From Peptococcaceae bacterium (GTDB lineage: Bacteria; Bacillota; Peptococcia; DRI-13; PHAD01): a DNA stretch of 64,000 nt. The position numbers and the translations under genes were made by a program. The notes under the pieces were generated by a model. The model did no database searches, was not told where the DNA came from, and was given only the letters and a program-made list of their open reading frames with translations. This document shows positions 25,266 through 33,707 of the stretch, piece after piece; within the stretch, counting starts at the first letter, position 1; every line of letters begins with the position of its first letter. The DNA is taken from positions 1 to 64,000 of the forward strand of contig JANLFJ010000013.1 in NCBI GenBank assembly GCA_024655825.1, read 5' to 3'.

Positions 25266-26420
25266 CTATTTTTTGCCATATAGTTTTTCATAAGTTTCCG
25301 AGACGCCTAATACTTTGCTTTCTTTGCTGAATTCAGAAGTATACTTGTCAAGCTTGGCCAAAAAATCCTTTGCTTCCGCTTCTGTCATGAGTTTTAACTT
25401 GGTAACATCGTTGATCCACATTTTTTCCTGCATGGGAACGGCAATCTTAGCCGCTTCCTTTATGACGTTATCCGGCCATTTGTGAAACTTGCCGCCTTGC
25501 TCCGTTATGGTCTTGACACCCGTTTCCATGGTATTGTTCATAATCTCGGCCCACTTGTAGTCAATTAACTCCTTCCGGACCTGCATGAAGAGATCCTTGA
25601 TGTCCTGCGGGAATTCATCCCATAACTTCTTATTGATTACCACCGCGGAGGGCCCTTGCACACCGCTGCCAATGTCAATGACATGGGGTGCGATTTCATG
25701 CAGTTTCATGCCGGCGGCCGTCCTTAACCCGAAACTGGTTACAGCGTCAATGATGCCTCTTTCCAGGGACGTATAGGTTTCAGGAGCAGCAATGGGCATC
25801 GGCGTGGCTCCCAAAGCCTTCATGACATCGCCTTCCACACCATATGTCCGGACCTTGAGCCCTTTTAGTTTATCCAGTGACAGGACCGGAGTTTTGAATA
25901 AACAGGCTTCGTTACCCCAGTTCGTCATATACAGAACCTTGATATTGTTACTCTCGTATTCCTTCTGCCAGGCGGGGGTTTCTTCATACAGCCTGTTCGT
26001 GGATTTAAACAGGGCATCTGGACTTTCCAGGCCAGGTCTCCACTTCCACTCGACGCCCCTGCTCACCGGAAGCTCGGCAGTATAATAGCCGTAGTTTAAA
26101 AATGTCAGTTCACACAGCCCATCCCTAACGGCGGCAAAATGTTCACCGGTTTTATGCAGGGCACCCGACCAGTAATATTCGACTTTAATCCGGCCATTGC
26201 TTCGTTTGGCCACTTCATCGAAATACCACTGATCGATGATGGACGGCTCAGTGTTTTGAATACTGTAATAGTCGTACTTTAACGTCCAGGTTTTAGGAGT
26301 TTCAACCTTTTTTTCCTGCGGTTTCTCTGCTTTAGCACATCCTATGGACATACCGCTTATTAGGAAAATACAGGCAACCAGCAGGACAAGCAGTTTGGTT
26401 TTTCCAGTCCTTCCTTTCAT
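25266..26420 (-). CDS. dctP: TRAP transporter substrate-binding lipoprotein (DctP family) 1
   Basis: A 384-residue extracytoplasmic solute receptor for a TRAP transporter. It has a lipoprotein signal peptide (hydrophobic segment 9-24, Cys28 in SIGC) and the DctP fold, including the conserved KGLKVRTYG arginine motif that binds the substrate carboxylate. It is the last gene of the operon, after dctM. Acidic ligands (C4 dicarboxylates, sugar acids, 2-oxo acids, aromatic acids) are usual for the family. The neighbouring dehydratase-like genes point to a hydroxy acid, but which one is unknown. Confidence 0.92.
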   Translation of the reverse strand: MKGRTGKTKLLVLLVACIFLISGMSIGCAKAEKPQEKKVETPKTWTLKYDYYSIQNTEPSIIDQWYFDEVAKRSNGRIKVEYYWSGALHKTGEHFAAVRDGLCELTFLNYGYYTAELPVSRGVEWKWRPGLESPDALFKSTNRLYEETPAWQKEYESNNIKVLYMTNWGNEACLFKTPVLSLDKLKGLKVRTYGVEGDVMKALGATPMPIAAPETYTSLERGIIDAVTSFGLRTAAGMKLHEIAPHVIDIGSGVQGPSAVVINKKLWDEFPQDIKDLFMQVRKELIDYKWAEIMNNTMETGVKTITEQGGKFHKWPDNVIKEAAKIAVPMQEKMWINDVTKLKLMTEAEAKDFLAKLDKYTSEFSKESKVLGVSETYEKLYGKK

Positions 26421-26467
26421 GAACTTTATATCCTCCCTTTATTTAATATTAAATGCACAACTATGCG

Positions 26468-27787
26468 CTATTGAACCTTGGATGGCAGCCAGGTAGTGAG
26501 CTGCGGAAACAGCAGCACCAGCACGACCACAATAATTGTAAAAAAGATAAACCAGTTGCAGCCCTTGAAAATGTCTTCCAAGGGCATATCGGGGCAAACC
26601 CCTTTCATGATATAGGCGTTCAAGCCTACCGGCGGCGTAATCAATCCTATTTGGATCAGCAGGGTGCAGAGTATGCCGTACCACAGCGGGTCGTAACCAA
26701 AGGTCTTGACCACTACCGGAAAAGTGATGGGCAGGGTGATGACCAGGATAGAAAAGGGGTCCAGGAACATGCCCATGGGAATCATGATAAGCAAGAAAAC
26801 GGCAACTATAAAAATCGAGGGAATATCAAGTCCCGCCGCCCAGGCGTTAACCAGGGCGGGGACTCCCGCCAGGGTCATGAAAAAGCTGAACAGCCCGGAC
26901 CCAATCAAGATTATGAAAATCATGCCACATGTATTTAACGTCTCTTTCAAAGCATCCCAGACTTTACCTGGTATTTGCGCTCTTTCCTCCCTGGGGCACT
27001 TTAACAAGTACATGATGAAGCTGGCAAAAGCCCCTACAGCCGCCGCTTCCGTTGGGGTAACCACACCGCCGTAAATGCCGCCGATAACAATTATGAACAG
27101 CACGCCGACTCCCCAGAACAATCTTAAGGATTTAATCCGTTCCAGCCAGCTTACCTCCATCGGTGACGGGCACAAACTCGGGTCTTGCCTGCTCAGCATC
27201 AAAAGCCCCAGGCAAAATACCGCTGCCGTCAAGATTCCGGGGATGATCCCGGCAATAAGCATCTTGCCTACCGATACTTCGGTTATAGCCCCATAAAAGA
27301 CAAGAATAACACTGGGCGGGATCATGATGCCCAACAGTCCACCCGCGGCCACCGTACCGGCGGCGATTTTCCTATCATACCCCCTTTCGAGCATTTCTGG
27401 TATGGCCACTCTGCCCATGGTGGCGGAACAGGCCACGCTTGAACCACAGCAGGCGCCGAAGCCGGCGCAGGCCATAACCGTCGCTATAGCCAAACCGGCC
27501 GGCAGTTTCGACAGCCACTTATTGGCAATTATATAGGCATCCTTGCTCAGCCCGCCGGCAAAGGCCAAATACCCCATCAAAATAAACATTGGAACCACCA
27601 GCATCAAGTAATCGGCAGCATGCATATACGGGTACGTTTTCAACTGCGCAAGGGCAAAGCCCAGCCCCTTTAGTCCTATCAACCCGACAACCCCGCTTAC
27701 TCCAAGGCTGGCATAAATCGGCACCCCGATGGCCATAAGGATGAGCATCAGAAACGTTGCCATTATAACTGCAGTAATTGGCTCCAT
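26468..27787 (-). CDS. dctM: TRAP transporter large permease (DctM) 1
   Basis: A 439-residue membrane protein with about a dozen hydrophobic segments and the DctM landmarks FGACCGSSVACSATMGRVA and GGLLGIMIPPSVILVFYG. It is the ion-coupled transport subunit that works with DctQ and the DctP receptor. It lies between dctQ and dctP in transcription order. The substrate follows from the receptor and is not readable here. Confidence 0.93.
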   Translation of the reverse strand: MEPITAVIMATFLMLILMAIGVPIYASLGVSGVVGLIGLKGLGFALAQLKTYPYMHAADYLMLVVPMFILMGYLAFAGGLSKDAYIIANKWLSKLPAGLAIATVMACAGFGACCGSSVACSATMGRVAIPEMLERGYDRKIAAGTVAAGGLLGIMIPPSVILVFYGAITEVSVGKMLIAGIIPGILTAAVFCLGLLMLSRQDPSLCPSPMEVSWLERIKSLRLFWGVGVLFIIVIGGIYGGVVTPTEAAAVGAFASFIMYLLKCPREERAQIPGKVWDALKETLNTCGMIFIILIGSGLFSFFMTLAGVPALVNAWAAGLDIPSIFIVAVFLLIMIPMGMFLDPFSILVITLPITFPVVVKTFGYDPLWYGILCTLLIQIGLITPPVGLNAYIMKGVCPDMPLEDIFKGCNWFIFFTIIVVVLVLLFPQLTTWLPSKVQ

Positions 27788-27850
27788 AGAATCACTTCCC
27801 CCCGTCGTAAAAGATTGGCTCGCTTAACCCGGCCTTATCCTGACAGCTGG

Positions 27851-28357
27851 TTATCCTGTCGGGAACCGTTTTAGCAGAAAATACAGGTTCCCCTTTATCT
27901 CGGCAACCAGCTGGCCCATCATGGCCAGCGCGCCCACAGGGACAAACAGCCTGGCCCACCATGTCGGAAACCGGTAAAAATCCCCGTACCTAAAAGACTT
28001 TACACCATACGCCCAGAGGCCGTCTTTTAAGGTTTGGGTAAAGATCATCGCAAAAAAGAGCAAACAGACCGTAAGGCTAACCAGCTCAAGGGCTGCTCTC
28101 CACTTTTCATTAAGTCTGCTTGTCAATATGGTTACACTGATATGACCGCCCGCTTCCTGTGTCGGCGCCAGGGCGGCAAAGACCATCACGGCCATCAAGG
28201 TCTCGCACATGGAGAAAACAGGCCCTACCGGCTCATCTGAAAACCAGCGCCATATCACATCAATTGTAGTAAACACTCCCATCAGTATTATCGCGGCAAT
28301 GGCAATCAGAGCAAATCCACTGTTTACAATAGACCACTTGCTTTTTTTTACATCCAT
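27851..28357 (-). CDS. dctQ: TRAP transporter small permease (DctQ) 1
   Basis: A 168-residue protein with four hydrophobic segments, the DctQ topology, including the usual EAGGHISVTIL stretch after the second helix. It lies 15 bases after the aconitase X small subunit gene and 63 before dctM, so it is the same operon. It is required for the transport function of DctM and has no known catalytic role of its own. Confidence 0.9.
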   Translation of the reverse strand: MDVKKSKWSIVNSGFALIAIAAIILMGVFTTIDVIWRWFSDEPVGPVFSMCETLMAVMVFAALAPTQEAGGHISVTILTSRLNEKWRAALELVSLTVCLLFFAMIFTQTLKDGLWAYGVKSFRYGDFYRFPTWWARLFVPVGALAMMGQLVAEIKGNLYFLLKRFPTG

Positions 28358-28372
28358 TCTTTATCCCCTCCC

Positions 28373-28783
28373 CTATTGTTCCTGTTTTTTGAGGGTTCTG
28401 ACACTGCCGTCTTCATTTATTTCAAGATAATCCCCGGTTTTGATCTCTTTTGTAATGTCTCCCATAAAGCCGTCCAATACCGGTATGTCCATTGTCAAAG
28501 CGCACTCAAGGGTTACTGGTTCAATATGGTTGCAGAGTATTGCCAGCGGCGCCTTGTCGTTTTTCTTGAGCTGGTAGGCAATGTACGGCGCTATGGTTCC
28601 CCCCTTGCCGGTGGGTATGACCATAATTTTACCCTTTAGCGGAGTGCCAAAAAGATGATGGCCAGTCAGTGTAATTTCACCATTGGTTGGATTTACATCT
28701 CCAATAAAGGAAAACGGAACATCGATCACCACTGCTTCCCCTCTGACATATCCAGCATTTAAGACCCTTCCGGTAAATCGCAC
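28373..28783 (-). CDS. Aconitase X small (swivel) subunit
   Basis: A 136-residue swivel-domain protein of the DUF126 type, the small half of split aconitase X dehydratases. Seen are VRFTGRVLNAGYVRGEA at the N-terminus and PTGKGGTIAPYIAYQL in the middle. In family members I recall, this loop reads PSGRGSxS with a functional Ser; here it is Thr/Gly, which may change the chemistry. The GTG at 28783 is chosen for GGAGGTGA 7 bases before it; it follows the large-subunit stop by two bases. Known activities of the family are mevalonate 5-phosphate dehydration and cis-3-hydroxyproline dehydration. Confidence 0.83.
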   Translation of the reverse strand: MRFTGRVLNAGYVRGEAVVIDVPFSFIGDVNPTNGEITLTGHHLFGTPLKGKIMVIPTGKGGTIAPYIAYQLKKNDKAPLAILCNHIEPVTLECALTMDIPVLDGFMGDITKEIKTGDYLEINEDGSVRTLKKQEQ

Positions 28784-28785
28784 CG

Positions 28786-30033
28786 TCAGTTCACCTCCAG
28801 CTTCCCTGATACTGCTGACTGCAGGCACTGTTTCAGACTGCCAACGACTACCTTTACTTTTCCTTTTTGTAAAGCAGTAATGTAATGAGCCGCTTTAAAA
28901 GAGTTGGTCATTACGGTTCGAACACTATCCGGGATTGGAGAGTCAGGAATGGTCGCCAGGCAGGTATTGCTGAATACACCTCCGGCTTTTTCGATTTCAT
29001 CCGCAAATCCCATGGTCCTGGCAAGACAGTAGGTCGGCTCGGACATCGCCAGCCAAAGCCTTGAGTTATCACTTATCTTTTTACCTCTGATAATCCCGGC
29101 TACCCTTGCAGCCTCCTCGATAGTAACATGCGGGCAGCCTATTACTACCAGGTCTACCTGGTCGCTAGAAGCCTGCCTGTATTTTTCTTTGGTCTTTTCA
29201 ATCTGGATTCTGTCGACGGTGATAACCTCTTCCGGCTTTTGACCGCCAAGCGCCGCCTCTGTTGTCGGAGCCTCGGGTGTAACGCCGGCCACATGACAGA
29301 CGTGGACCGAACCGCTGGTCGCAGCCGGTGCTATCAAATACTTCAATTGATCAAAAGTTATTTCCCTGGAAATGCCCTCAAAAACAACGTTCTTGTTCCA
29401 AACCTTCTCTCCCACGTAATACCCCAGTGCGCCAAAATCGTCGTCCGTCATCTCCGCGGCATCCATCCTCACCCTCACAACAACACTGGCGCGGCGGTTT
29501 TCATCTTTCAAGAGTCCATAATATAAAGCCCTCCCCGTTAATGCTGAACAAAGATTGACAATTGTTCCATCTTTATTGGTTCGCGCCCCGATGATAGAAT
29601 TGGCGATTATCTGAGCACATGATCCTATCCACGATATGTAATCGCCTATGCGGGGAAGATTTCCAACATGCATGGGAAGGCAGCTGTAAGTCTGAATAAA
29701 CCCGAGCTTTTTATAGATGGCCTGTCTTTTTTCATGGTCTTTAAGTTCCGACAGCGCAAAATCCTCCCTTATGCCCATGGCCATCCACTTGTCAGGATTA
29801 AATGCGGACATTAGCGGGTGAAGCGTGGTTAAAACCGGCACCGCCTCAACCCCTTCCGTCAGCTCCATCAGCAATTCCGGCGGTTCCTTAGGCATGGTAT
29901 GCGCGCTGGCAATTGGAACGAACTTTTCCACGCTACAAGACCGGCCAAATTTTATCAGAATGTTGATGGCTTTTTCCAACCCTGGGCCGTGTTTGCCCGA
30001 AGCCATCTCTTCTTCATATCTGGTCAATTGCAA
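28786..30033 (-). CDS. Aconitase X large (catalytic) subunit
   Basis: A 415-residue protein of the DUF521 family, the iron-sulfur half of aconitase X. It shows the conserved Cys-bearing segments expected to hold the cluster (TYSCLPMH, FSNTCLATIPDS, GSLKQCLQSA) and the family's MSAFNPDKWMAMGI region. Split large and small genes in tandem occur in archaea and in many bacteria. It should dehydrate a hydroxy acid brought in by the TRAP system. cis-3-hydroxyproline is possible, but no proline racemase or pyrroline reductase lies nearby to support it. Confidence 0.88.
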   Translation of the reverse strand: MQLTRYEEEMASGKHGPGLEKAINILIKFGRSCSVEKFVPIASAHTMPKEPPELLMELTEGVEAVPVLTTLHPLMSAFNPDKWMAMGIREDFALSELKDHEKRQAIYKKLGFIQTYSCLPMHVGNLPRIGDYISWIGSCAQIIANSIIGARTNKDGTIVNLCSALTGRALYYGLLKDENRRASVVVRVRMDAAEMTDDDFGALGYYVGEKVWNKNVVFEGISREITFDQLKYLIAPAATSGSVHVCHVAGVTPEAPTTEAALGGQKPEEVITVDRIQIEKTKEKYRQASSDQVDLVVIGCPHVTIEEAARVAGIIRGKKISDNSRLWLAMSEPTYCLARTMGFADEIEKAGGVFSNTCLATIPDSPIPDSVRTVMTNSFKAAHYITALQKGKVKVVVGSLKQCLQSAVSGKLEVN

Positions 30034-30049
30034 TCGCTACATCCCCTTT

Positions 30050-30331
30050 TTATTTCACTTCATAATGATCTCTGACATTGTGGGTATGAACCCAGTCCCC
30101 GGTCCTGATCCTGGCCGTTGCCAGGCCTATCGTTTCACCGTATTTAATCACCGGTCCATCTTTTTCAATATTTACAATAGCTATTTTGTGTCCAAAGGGT
30201 ACATCATGATTCGACTTGTATGACAATTCCTTGTCTTCGACTTTGACAAAAAATTCTTCGCCCGCTTTTATATCCGCCACGCTTGTTACGACATTATCGC
30301 TGGAGGAAATTAACTTGGCATACTTCTTCAC
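30050..30331 (-). CDS. UxaA-type lyase, small SAF-domain subunit
   Basis: A 93-residue SAF-domain protein, the small part of split altronate dehydratase-like or sulfolactate sulfo-lyase (SuyA-like) enzymes. The HDVPFGHKIAI segment and a closing THNV are characteristic. The GTG at 30331 is chosen because GGAGGTGATATT lies just before it; this gives the usual length near 90. It pairs with the large-subunit gene 29 bases upstream. Confidence 0.82.
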   Translation of the reverse strand: MKKYAKLISSSDNVVTSVADIKAGEEFFVKVEDKELSYKSNHDVPFGHKIAIVNIEKDGPVIKYGETIGLATARIRTGDWVHTHNVRDHYEVK

Positions 30332-30360
30332 AATATCACCTCCCGATTTTGATATTCTGC

Positions 30361-31521
30361 TCACATAACCGGACCTTTAATCAGGATTTCCATCTGACCG
30401 TCATAATTTAATATCTCGGCCTTCGTCAACCTGCCGGATGCCACTTCAACAGCCAGTTCATACAGTCTTTCTCCCGCCTGGGCTACACTTTCCGTTTCTT
30501 CGATTACCGATGATACATCAATATCAATATGGGACTTCATTGTAATGTTGGTTTTTTTATTTCCGCATATCTTTATTGTTGGTATGACGGGATGGCCGTT
30601 GGGTGCTCCGCGCCCGGTGGTAAACAGTATCAATTGAGCCCCGCCGGCAGCACCGCCAGTCAGGTTTTCAAAACCATGACCGGGAGTGGCCATAATATGC
30701 CTGCCGGGACACCGCGGTCTTTCTCCATATAAAAGGGCGCTCTGAATCGGTACCCTTTGCCCCTTAGCATTTGCGCCCAGGGCTTTTTCAATTAATGTTG
30801 TCAACCCCCCGGCTACATTTCCCGCCGTCATCTGGCTGCCTCTTACATCTGCTCCCACTGCCACCCCTCTTTCATACAAGTCCTTCACAAAGCCGATTAT
30901 TTTATCCCCTTGTGAGGGGTCCACACACAAATCTTTCAGTGCATATTCACCGCCCATAATGTCGCACACTTCTCCCTGAATGAACGTACCTCCATTATCC
31001 GTCATCAGCCTGCATACTTCTCCAACCACAAGATTGGAAGATAACCCGGAAGTGGTATCGGAGGAGCCGCACTTCGTGCAAAAACACAGCTTGTCTAAGC
31101 CGAATTTTTCTCTTTTTATCCTGCTTGCTTCCAGGACTAGATCAGCCGCTATCTGCGCGCCCTTGTTTATGGTCTCAAGCATACCTCCCAACTCGTGAAC
31201 CGTTACGGCTTCAACCGGTTTTTTTGATTCCCTGATTCCTTCCACAACTTCTTCCAGCTTAACCATTTCACAGCCCAGCCCCAACACAAGGGCTGCAGCA
31301 ACATTGGGATTTTTGCCCAGGTTAATTAATGTCCGTGTCACCTGTTCCGTATCCTGCGGTGGATGCAGGCACCCCTGGTGATGAGTAAAAGCCCGGGTTC
31401 CCCTGATTAATCTCTCGATGTGCAAGGCTACGGCATTTACACATCCGACGGTTGGAATAAGCGCCACCATGTTTCTGGCTCCAACCTGCCCGTCTAACCT
31501 TGGATAACCATAAAAATCCAT
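30361..31521 (-). CDS. UxaA-type lyase, large subunit
   Basis: A 386-residue protein of the altronate/galactarate dehydratase C-terminal family (UxaA, SuyB). It has the GRxNMVALIPTVGC opening, the HHQGCLHPP segment, the iron-cluster Cys region FCTKCGSSDTTSGLSSN and the C-terminal GRGAPNGHPVIPTIKICGN. Enzymes of this family remove water or sulfite from sugar acids or sulfolactate. The ATG at 31521 follows GAGGAGG by 8 bases. It is the first enzyme gene after the GntR regulator. The pairing with aconitase X in one operon is not one I know a pathway for. Confidence 0.88.
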   Translation of the reverse strand: MDFYGYPRLDGQVGARNMVALIPTVGCVNAVALHIERLIRGTRAFTHHQGCLHPPQDTEQVTRTLINLGKNPNVAAALVLGLGCEMVKLEEVVEGIRESKKPVEAVTVHELGGMLETINKGAQIAADLVLEASRIKREKFGLDKLCFCTKCGSSDTTSGLSSNLVVGEVCRLMTDNGGTFIQGEVCDIMGGEYALKDLCVDPSQGDKIIGFVKDLYERGVAVGADVRGSQMTAGNVAGGLTTLIEKALGANAKGQRVPIQSALLYGERPRCPGRHIMATPGHGFENLTGGAAGGAQLILFTTGRGAPNGHPVIPTIKICGNKKTNITMKSHIDIDVSSVIEETESVAQAGERLYELAVEVASGRLTKAEILNYDGQMEILIKGPVM

Positions 31522-31595
31522 CTGCAATTCCTCCTCTCTATCTAGTTCAATATGTCAGATTTTTAATAAAAACCGCCTTGTATTTTAATTTATAT

Positions 31596-32297
31596 TTAAA
31601 GATTGTAATAACTGGTCTCCAGGTGCAGTTTCATAAGCTCCGTAGCGGTTTTTACGTCTCTTTCTTTAACGGCCTCGTAAATCGCCCTGTGTTCATCAAT
31701 AGACAGCCTGTACCTCCCCTTGATTATTAAAGACTGCTTGCGTCCCTCGTTTATCACATCACTGAAACAGGCCAGTATGGCAATAAACAGTTTATTATGG
31801 CTTGCTTTCATAAGGCTGTTGTGATAGTTCAAGGAAGCCCTGATTATTTTCTCGTCATCGTTACTGTTAACGGCAATCTCCATTTCTTCTATTGCCTCCA
31901 GCATTCTCTTTAAATCTTTATCCGTTCTCCTCATGCAGGCCAGCTCGGTGGCTTTGACTTCCAGAGTAATCCGCATTTCTTTGAGATCATTCAAAATGTT
32001 TTGCCCCGGTTCAACAGCATTTTCAAGAATATCAAGCAAATTTGCCGTTTCAAGCCCTTTTACCACATAACCTTCGCCGGGCCTCAAGTCCAAAACATTT
32101 ATAAACTGCAGTATCTTCAGGGCTTCCCTCAGCGGAAGCCTGCTGACACCGAGTTTCTGCGCCAAATCTCTCTCGGGGGGGAGCTTATCCTCCGGTTTCA
32201 AAATCCCCTTCTCAATCATCTCTTTGATCTGTCGAATGATCTGGTCAGATAAATTCTCCTTATTGACTTTCTTGAATTCATCAAACGATTCGTTCAT
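31596..32297 (-). CDS. GntR/FadR-family transcriptional regulator 1
   Basis: A 233-residue regulator: an N-terminal winged helix (about 10-80, with LPPERDLAQKLGVSRLPLREALKIL) and a C-terminal helical FCD ligand domain with the expected His/Asp metal-site residues. It heads the UxaA-aconitase X-TRAP operon with a 74-base gap. Two copies of the FadR-type operator TNGTNNNACNA lie upstream of it, so it is inferred to repress itself and the operon until an imported acid or its product binds. Confidence 0.9.
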   Translation of the reverse strand: MNESFDEFKKVNKENLSDQIIRQIKEMIEKGILKPEDKLPPERDLAQKLGVSRLPLREALKILQFINVLDLRPGEGYVVKGLETANLLDILENAVEPGQNILNDLKEMRITLEVKATELACMRRTDKDLKRMLEAIEEMEIAVNSNDDEKIIRASLNYHNSLMKASHNKLFIAILACFSDVINEGRKQSLIIKGRYRLSIDEHRAIYEAVKERDVKTATELMKLHLETSYYNL

Positions 32298-32625
32298 TAC
32301 AACACCCCATTATATGGTTTTATTTTATTATGGTATTACCGTTATTGGTATATATGTATTTTGGTATTACCAACTTACCATAAAGTATATCACATCATTT
32401 ATATAATTCAAGACCTTTTTTATAAAAAGGTGGTTAGAACTCTGCCGGCCAAGGTAGAATCATAAATATTATATCCTGGTTAACTGAATTGTCACGGTAC
32501 ACATGATTCCCGATTGACCGATAAAAATTAATAAATACCCTTGGAAAAAAATGATCCGCTTCGAATAATATGGGTGCTGCCAAGGCTAAATAAATTAGTA
32601 TCTATGGTTATGAGGAGGTAATCTT
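32298..32625. promoter_or_regulatory. Divergent intergenic region with FadR-type operators
   Basis: The 328 bases between the GntR gene and the divergent secreted-protein gene hold two good operators on the GntR side (32331-32341 and 32362-32372) and A/T-rich sequence that could contain both promoters. On the other side GAGGAGGT (32611-32618) is the ribosome site of the secreted protein. No gene or RNA structure was seen. Confidence 0.5.
32331..32372. promoter_or_regulatory. Tandem FadR/GntR operators
   Basis: TGGTATTACCG (32331-32341) and the perfect palindrome TGGTATTACCA (32362-32372) fit the FadR-group consensus TNGTNNNACNA, with centres 31 bp apart (three helical turns). A further TTGGTATA lies between them. 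They are placed just upstream of the GntR start at 32297. Confidence 0.7.
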
Positions 32626-33621
32626 ATGAAAAAGACGCTGGCCATCCTGCTGACCCTGATTCTGATACTGTGCAGCAGCACAGCCACCCTGGCCAAGCCC
32701 CACGGAGTAATCCACTCTGTTCCTGCAAAATCCACTTACACGTTCAGCTATGAAGTGCCTGGTTACATCGTGACGGAAAAAGATACTGCTGTTAACGTGA
32801 CATTTAAAACAGCCCTGTTGGGAAGCGCCGGTTATGAAGGGGTCCACTTTGAGTTTCAAGCAACAAATAATGTAGCCGGAACCGTATATTTTACAGCTAC
32901 AGACAGTGCAGGCAACACTCAAACCTTTATCAACAATGGCTCCTGGGGGCCTGCTGAAGGGTTTACACTGCCAGCATATTATAATGAATCCACCAGCTGG
33001 AACCTGAAATTCACTAAAGCGGGTCAATATAATATTATTTTTAAAGCATTCAGCGGCAGTAACGTCTTTGCCGAAAAGATTCAATCATTAACAGTTACAG
33101 ATGCCGCTTTCGTCTACACAGTCCCGGAAACTGTTTATGCAAACCAGGAGATAACAGTAAATGTCGGCTTCGTTACAGAACAAGATTACAGCAATGTACA
33201 CTTTGAATTCTCAAAAACTGCAGGTCCTGGGAACGTGGTTTTTAAAGCAAAAGACAGTAATGAAGTATGGTTTAACTTTATAAATGCCGGCACGTGGGGC
33301 TCCGGATTTAATATTACCAGTCCTTACAGCACAACCACTCCCTGGCTTATGACCTTCAGCTTGCCCGGCACCTATACGATAACCTACAAACTGGTGGAGA
33401 GCGACAATGACATAGTAGCTACCGGCAGTACAAACGTAGTAGTGAAAGACCCCACTGCAGTTAATAACGATGACGAAGATGATGACAGTATTAAAAATGG
33501 AAACACCAAAGGTTTGCTGAATGCCCTCCGGAATCACTACAAAAAAAATAAAAAGATAAACCACGGTGCAGAGCGGATTGTGGAACTGCTGATGGCCAGA
33601 GGAGTAAATCAGGTAGAGTAG
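32626..33621 (+). CDS. Secreted protein with two Ig-like repeats
   Basis: A 331-residue protein I do not recognise. A signal peptide covers about residues 1-23 (ending near TLAKP). Two related beta-rich repeats follow, about 32-155 and 160-275; each has a YEGVHFEF/YSNVHFEF motif, a FINNGSWG/FINAGTWG motif and a WNLKF/WLMTF strand before a YNIIFK/YTITYK strand. Then come an acidic linker (NNDDEDDD) and a basic C-terminal tail of about 45 residues. TATGAGGAGGT gives a strong ribosome site. No sortase motif or membrane anchor is seen, so it is likely released or bound to the wall by charge. It stands alone on the plus strand. Confidence 0.8.
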   Translation: MKKTLAILLTLILILCSSTATLAKPHGVIHSVPAKSTYTFSYEVPGYIVTEKDTAVNVTFKTALLGSAGYEGVHFEFQATNNVAGTVYFTATDSAGNTQTFINNGSWGPAEGFTLPAYYNESTSWNLKFTKAGQYNIIFKAFSGSNVFAEKIQSLTVTDAAFVYTVPETVYANQEITVNVGFVTEQDYSNVHFEFSKTAGPGNVVFKAKDSNEVWFNFINAGTWGSGFNITSPYSTTTPWLMTFSLPGTYTITYKLVESDNDIVATGSTNVVVKDPTAVNNDDEDDDSIKNGNTKGLLNALRNHYKKNKKINHGAERIVELLMARGVNQVE

Positions 33622-33707
33622 GACAAGGTCGGCTGTCCGGTTCTAATCCATTTTAAGCTGACTAGTAGCTAAAACTCCCGCTAAATCAACTCTATCGGCC
33701 TTCCCCC

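Noticed and set aside
30050-31521. Sulfolactate sulfo-lyase SuyAB
   Set aside because: The split small/large arrangement fits, but no sulfite exporter or other sulfolactate gene is nearby, and altronate dehydratase-like enzymes share the layout; only the family is called.
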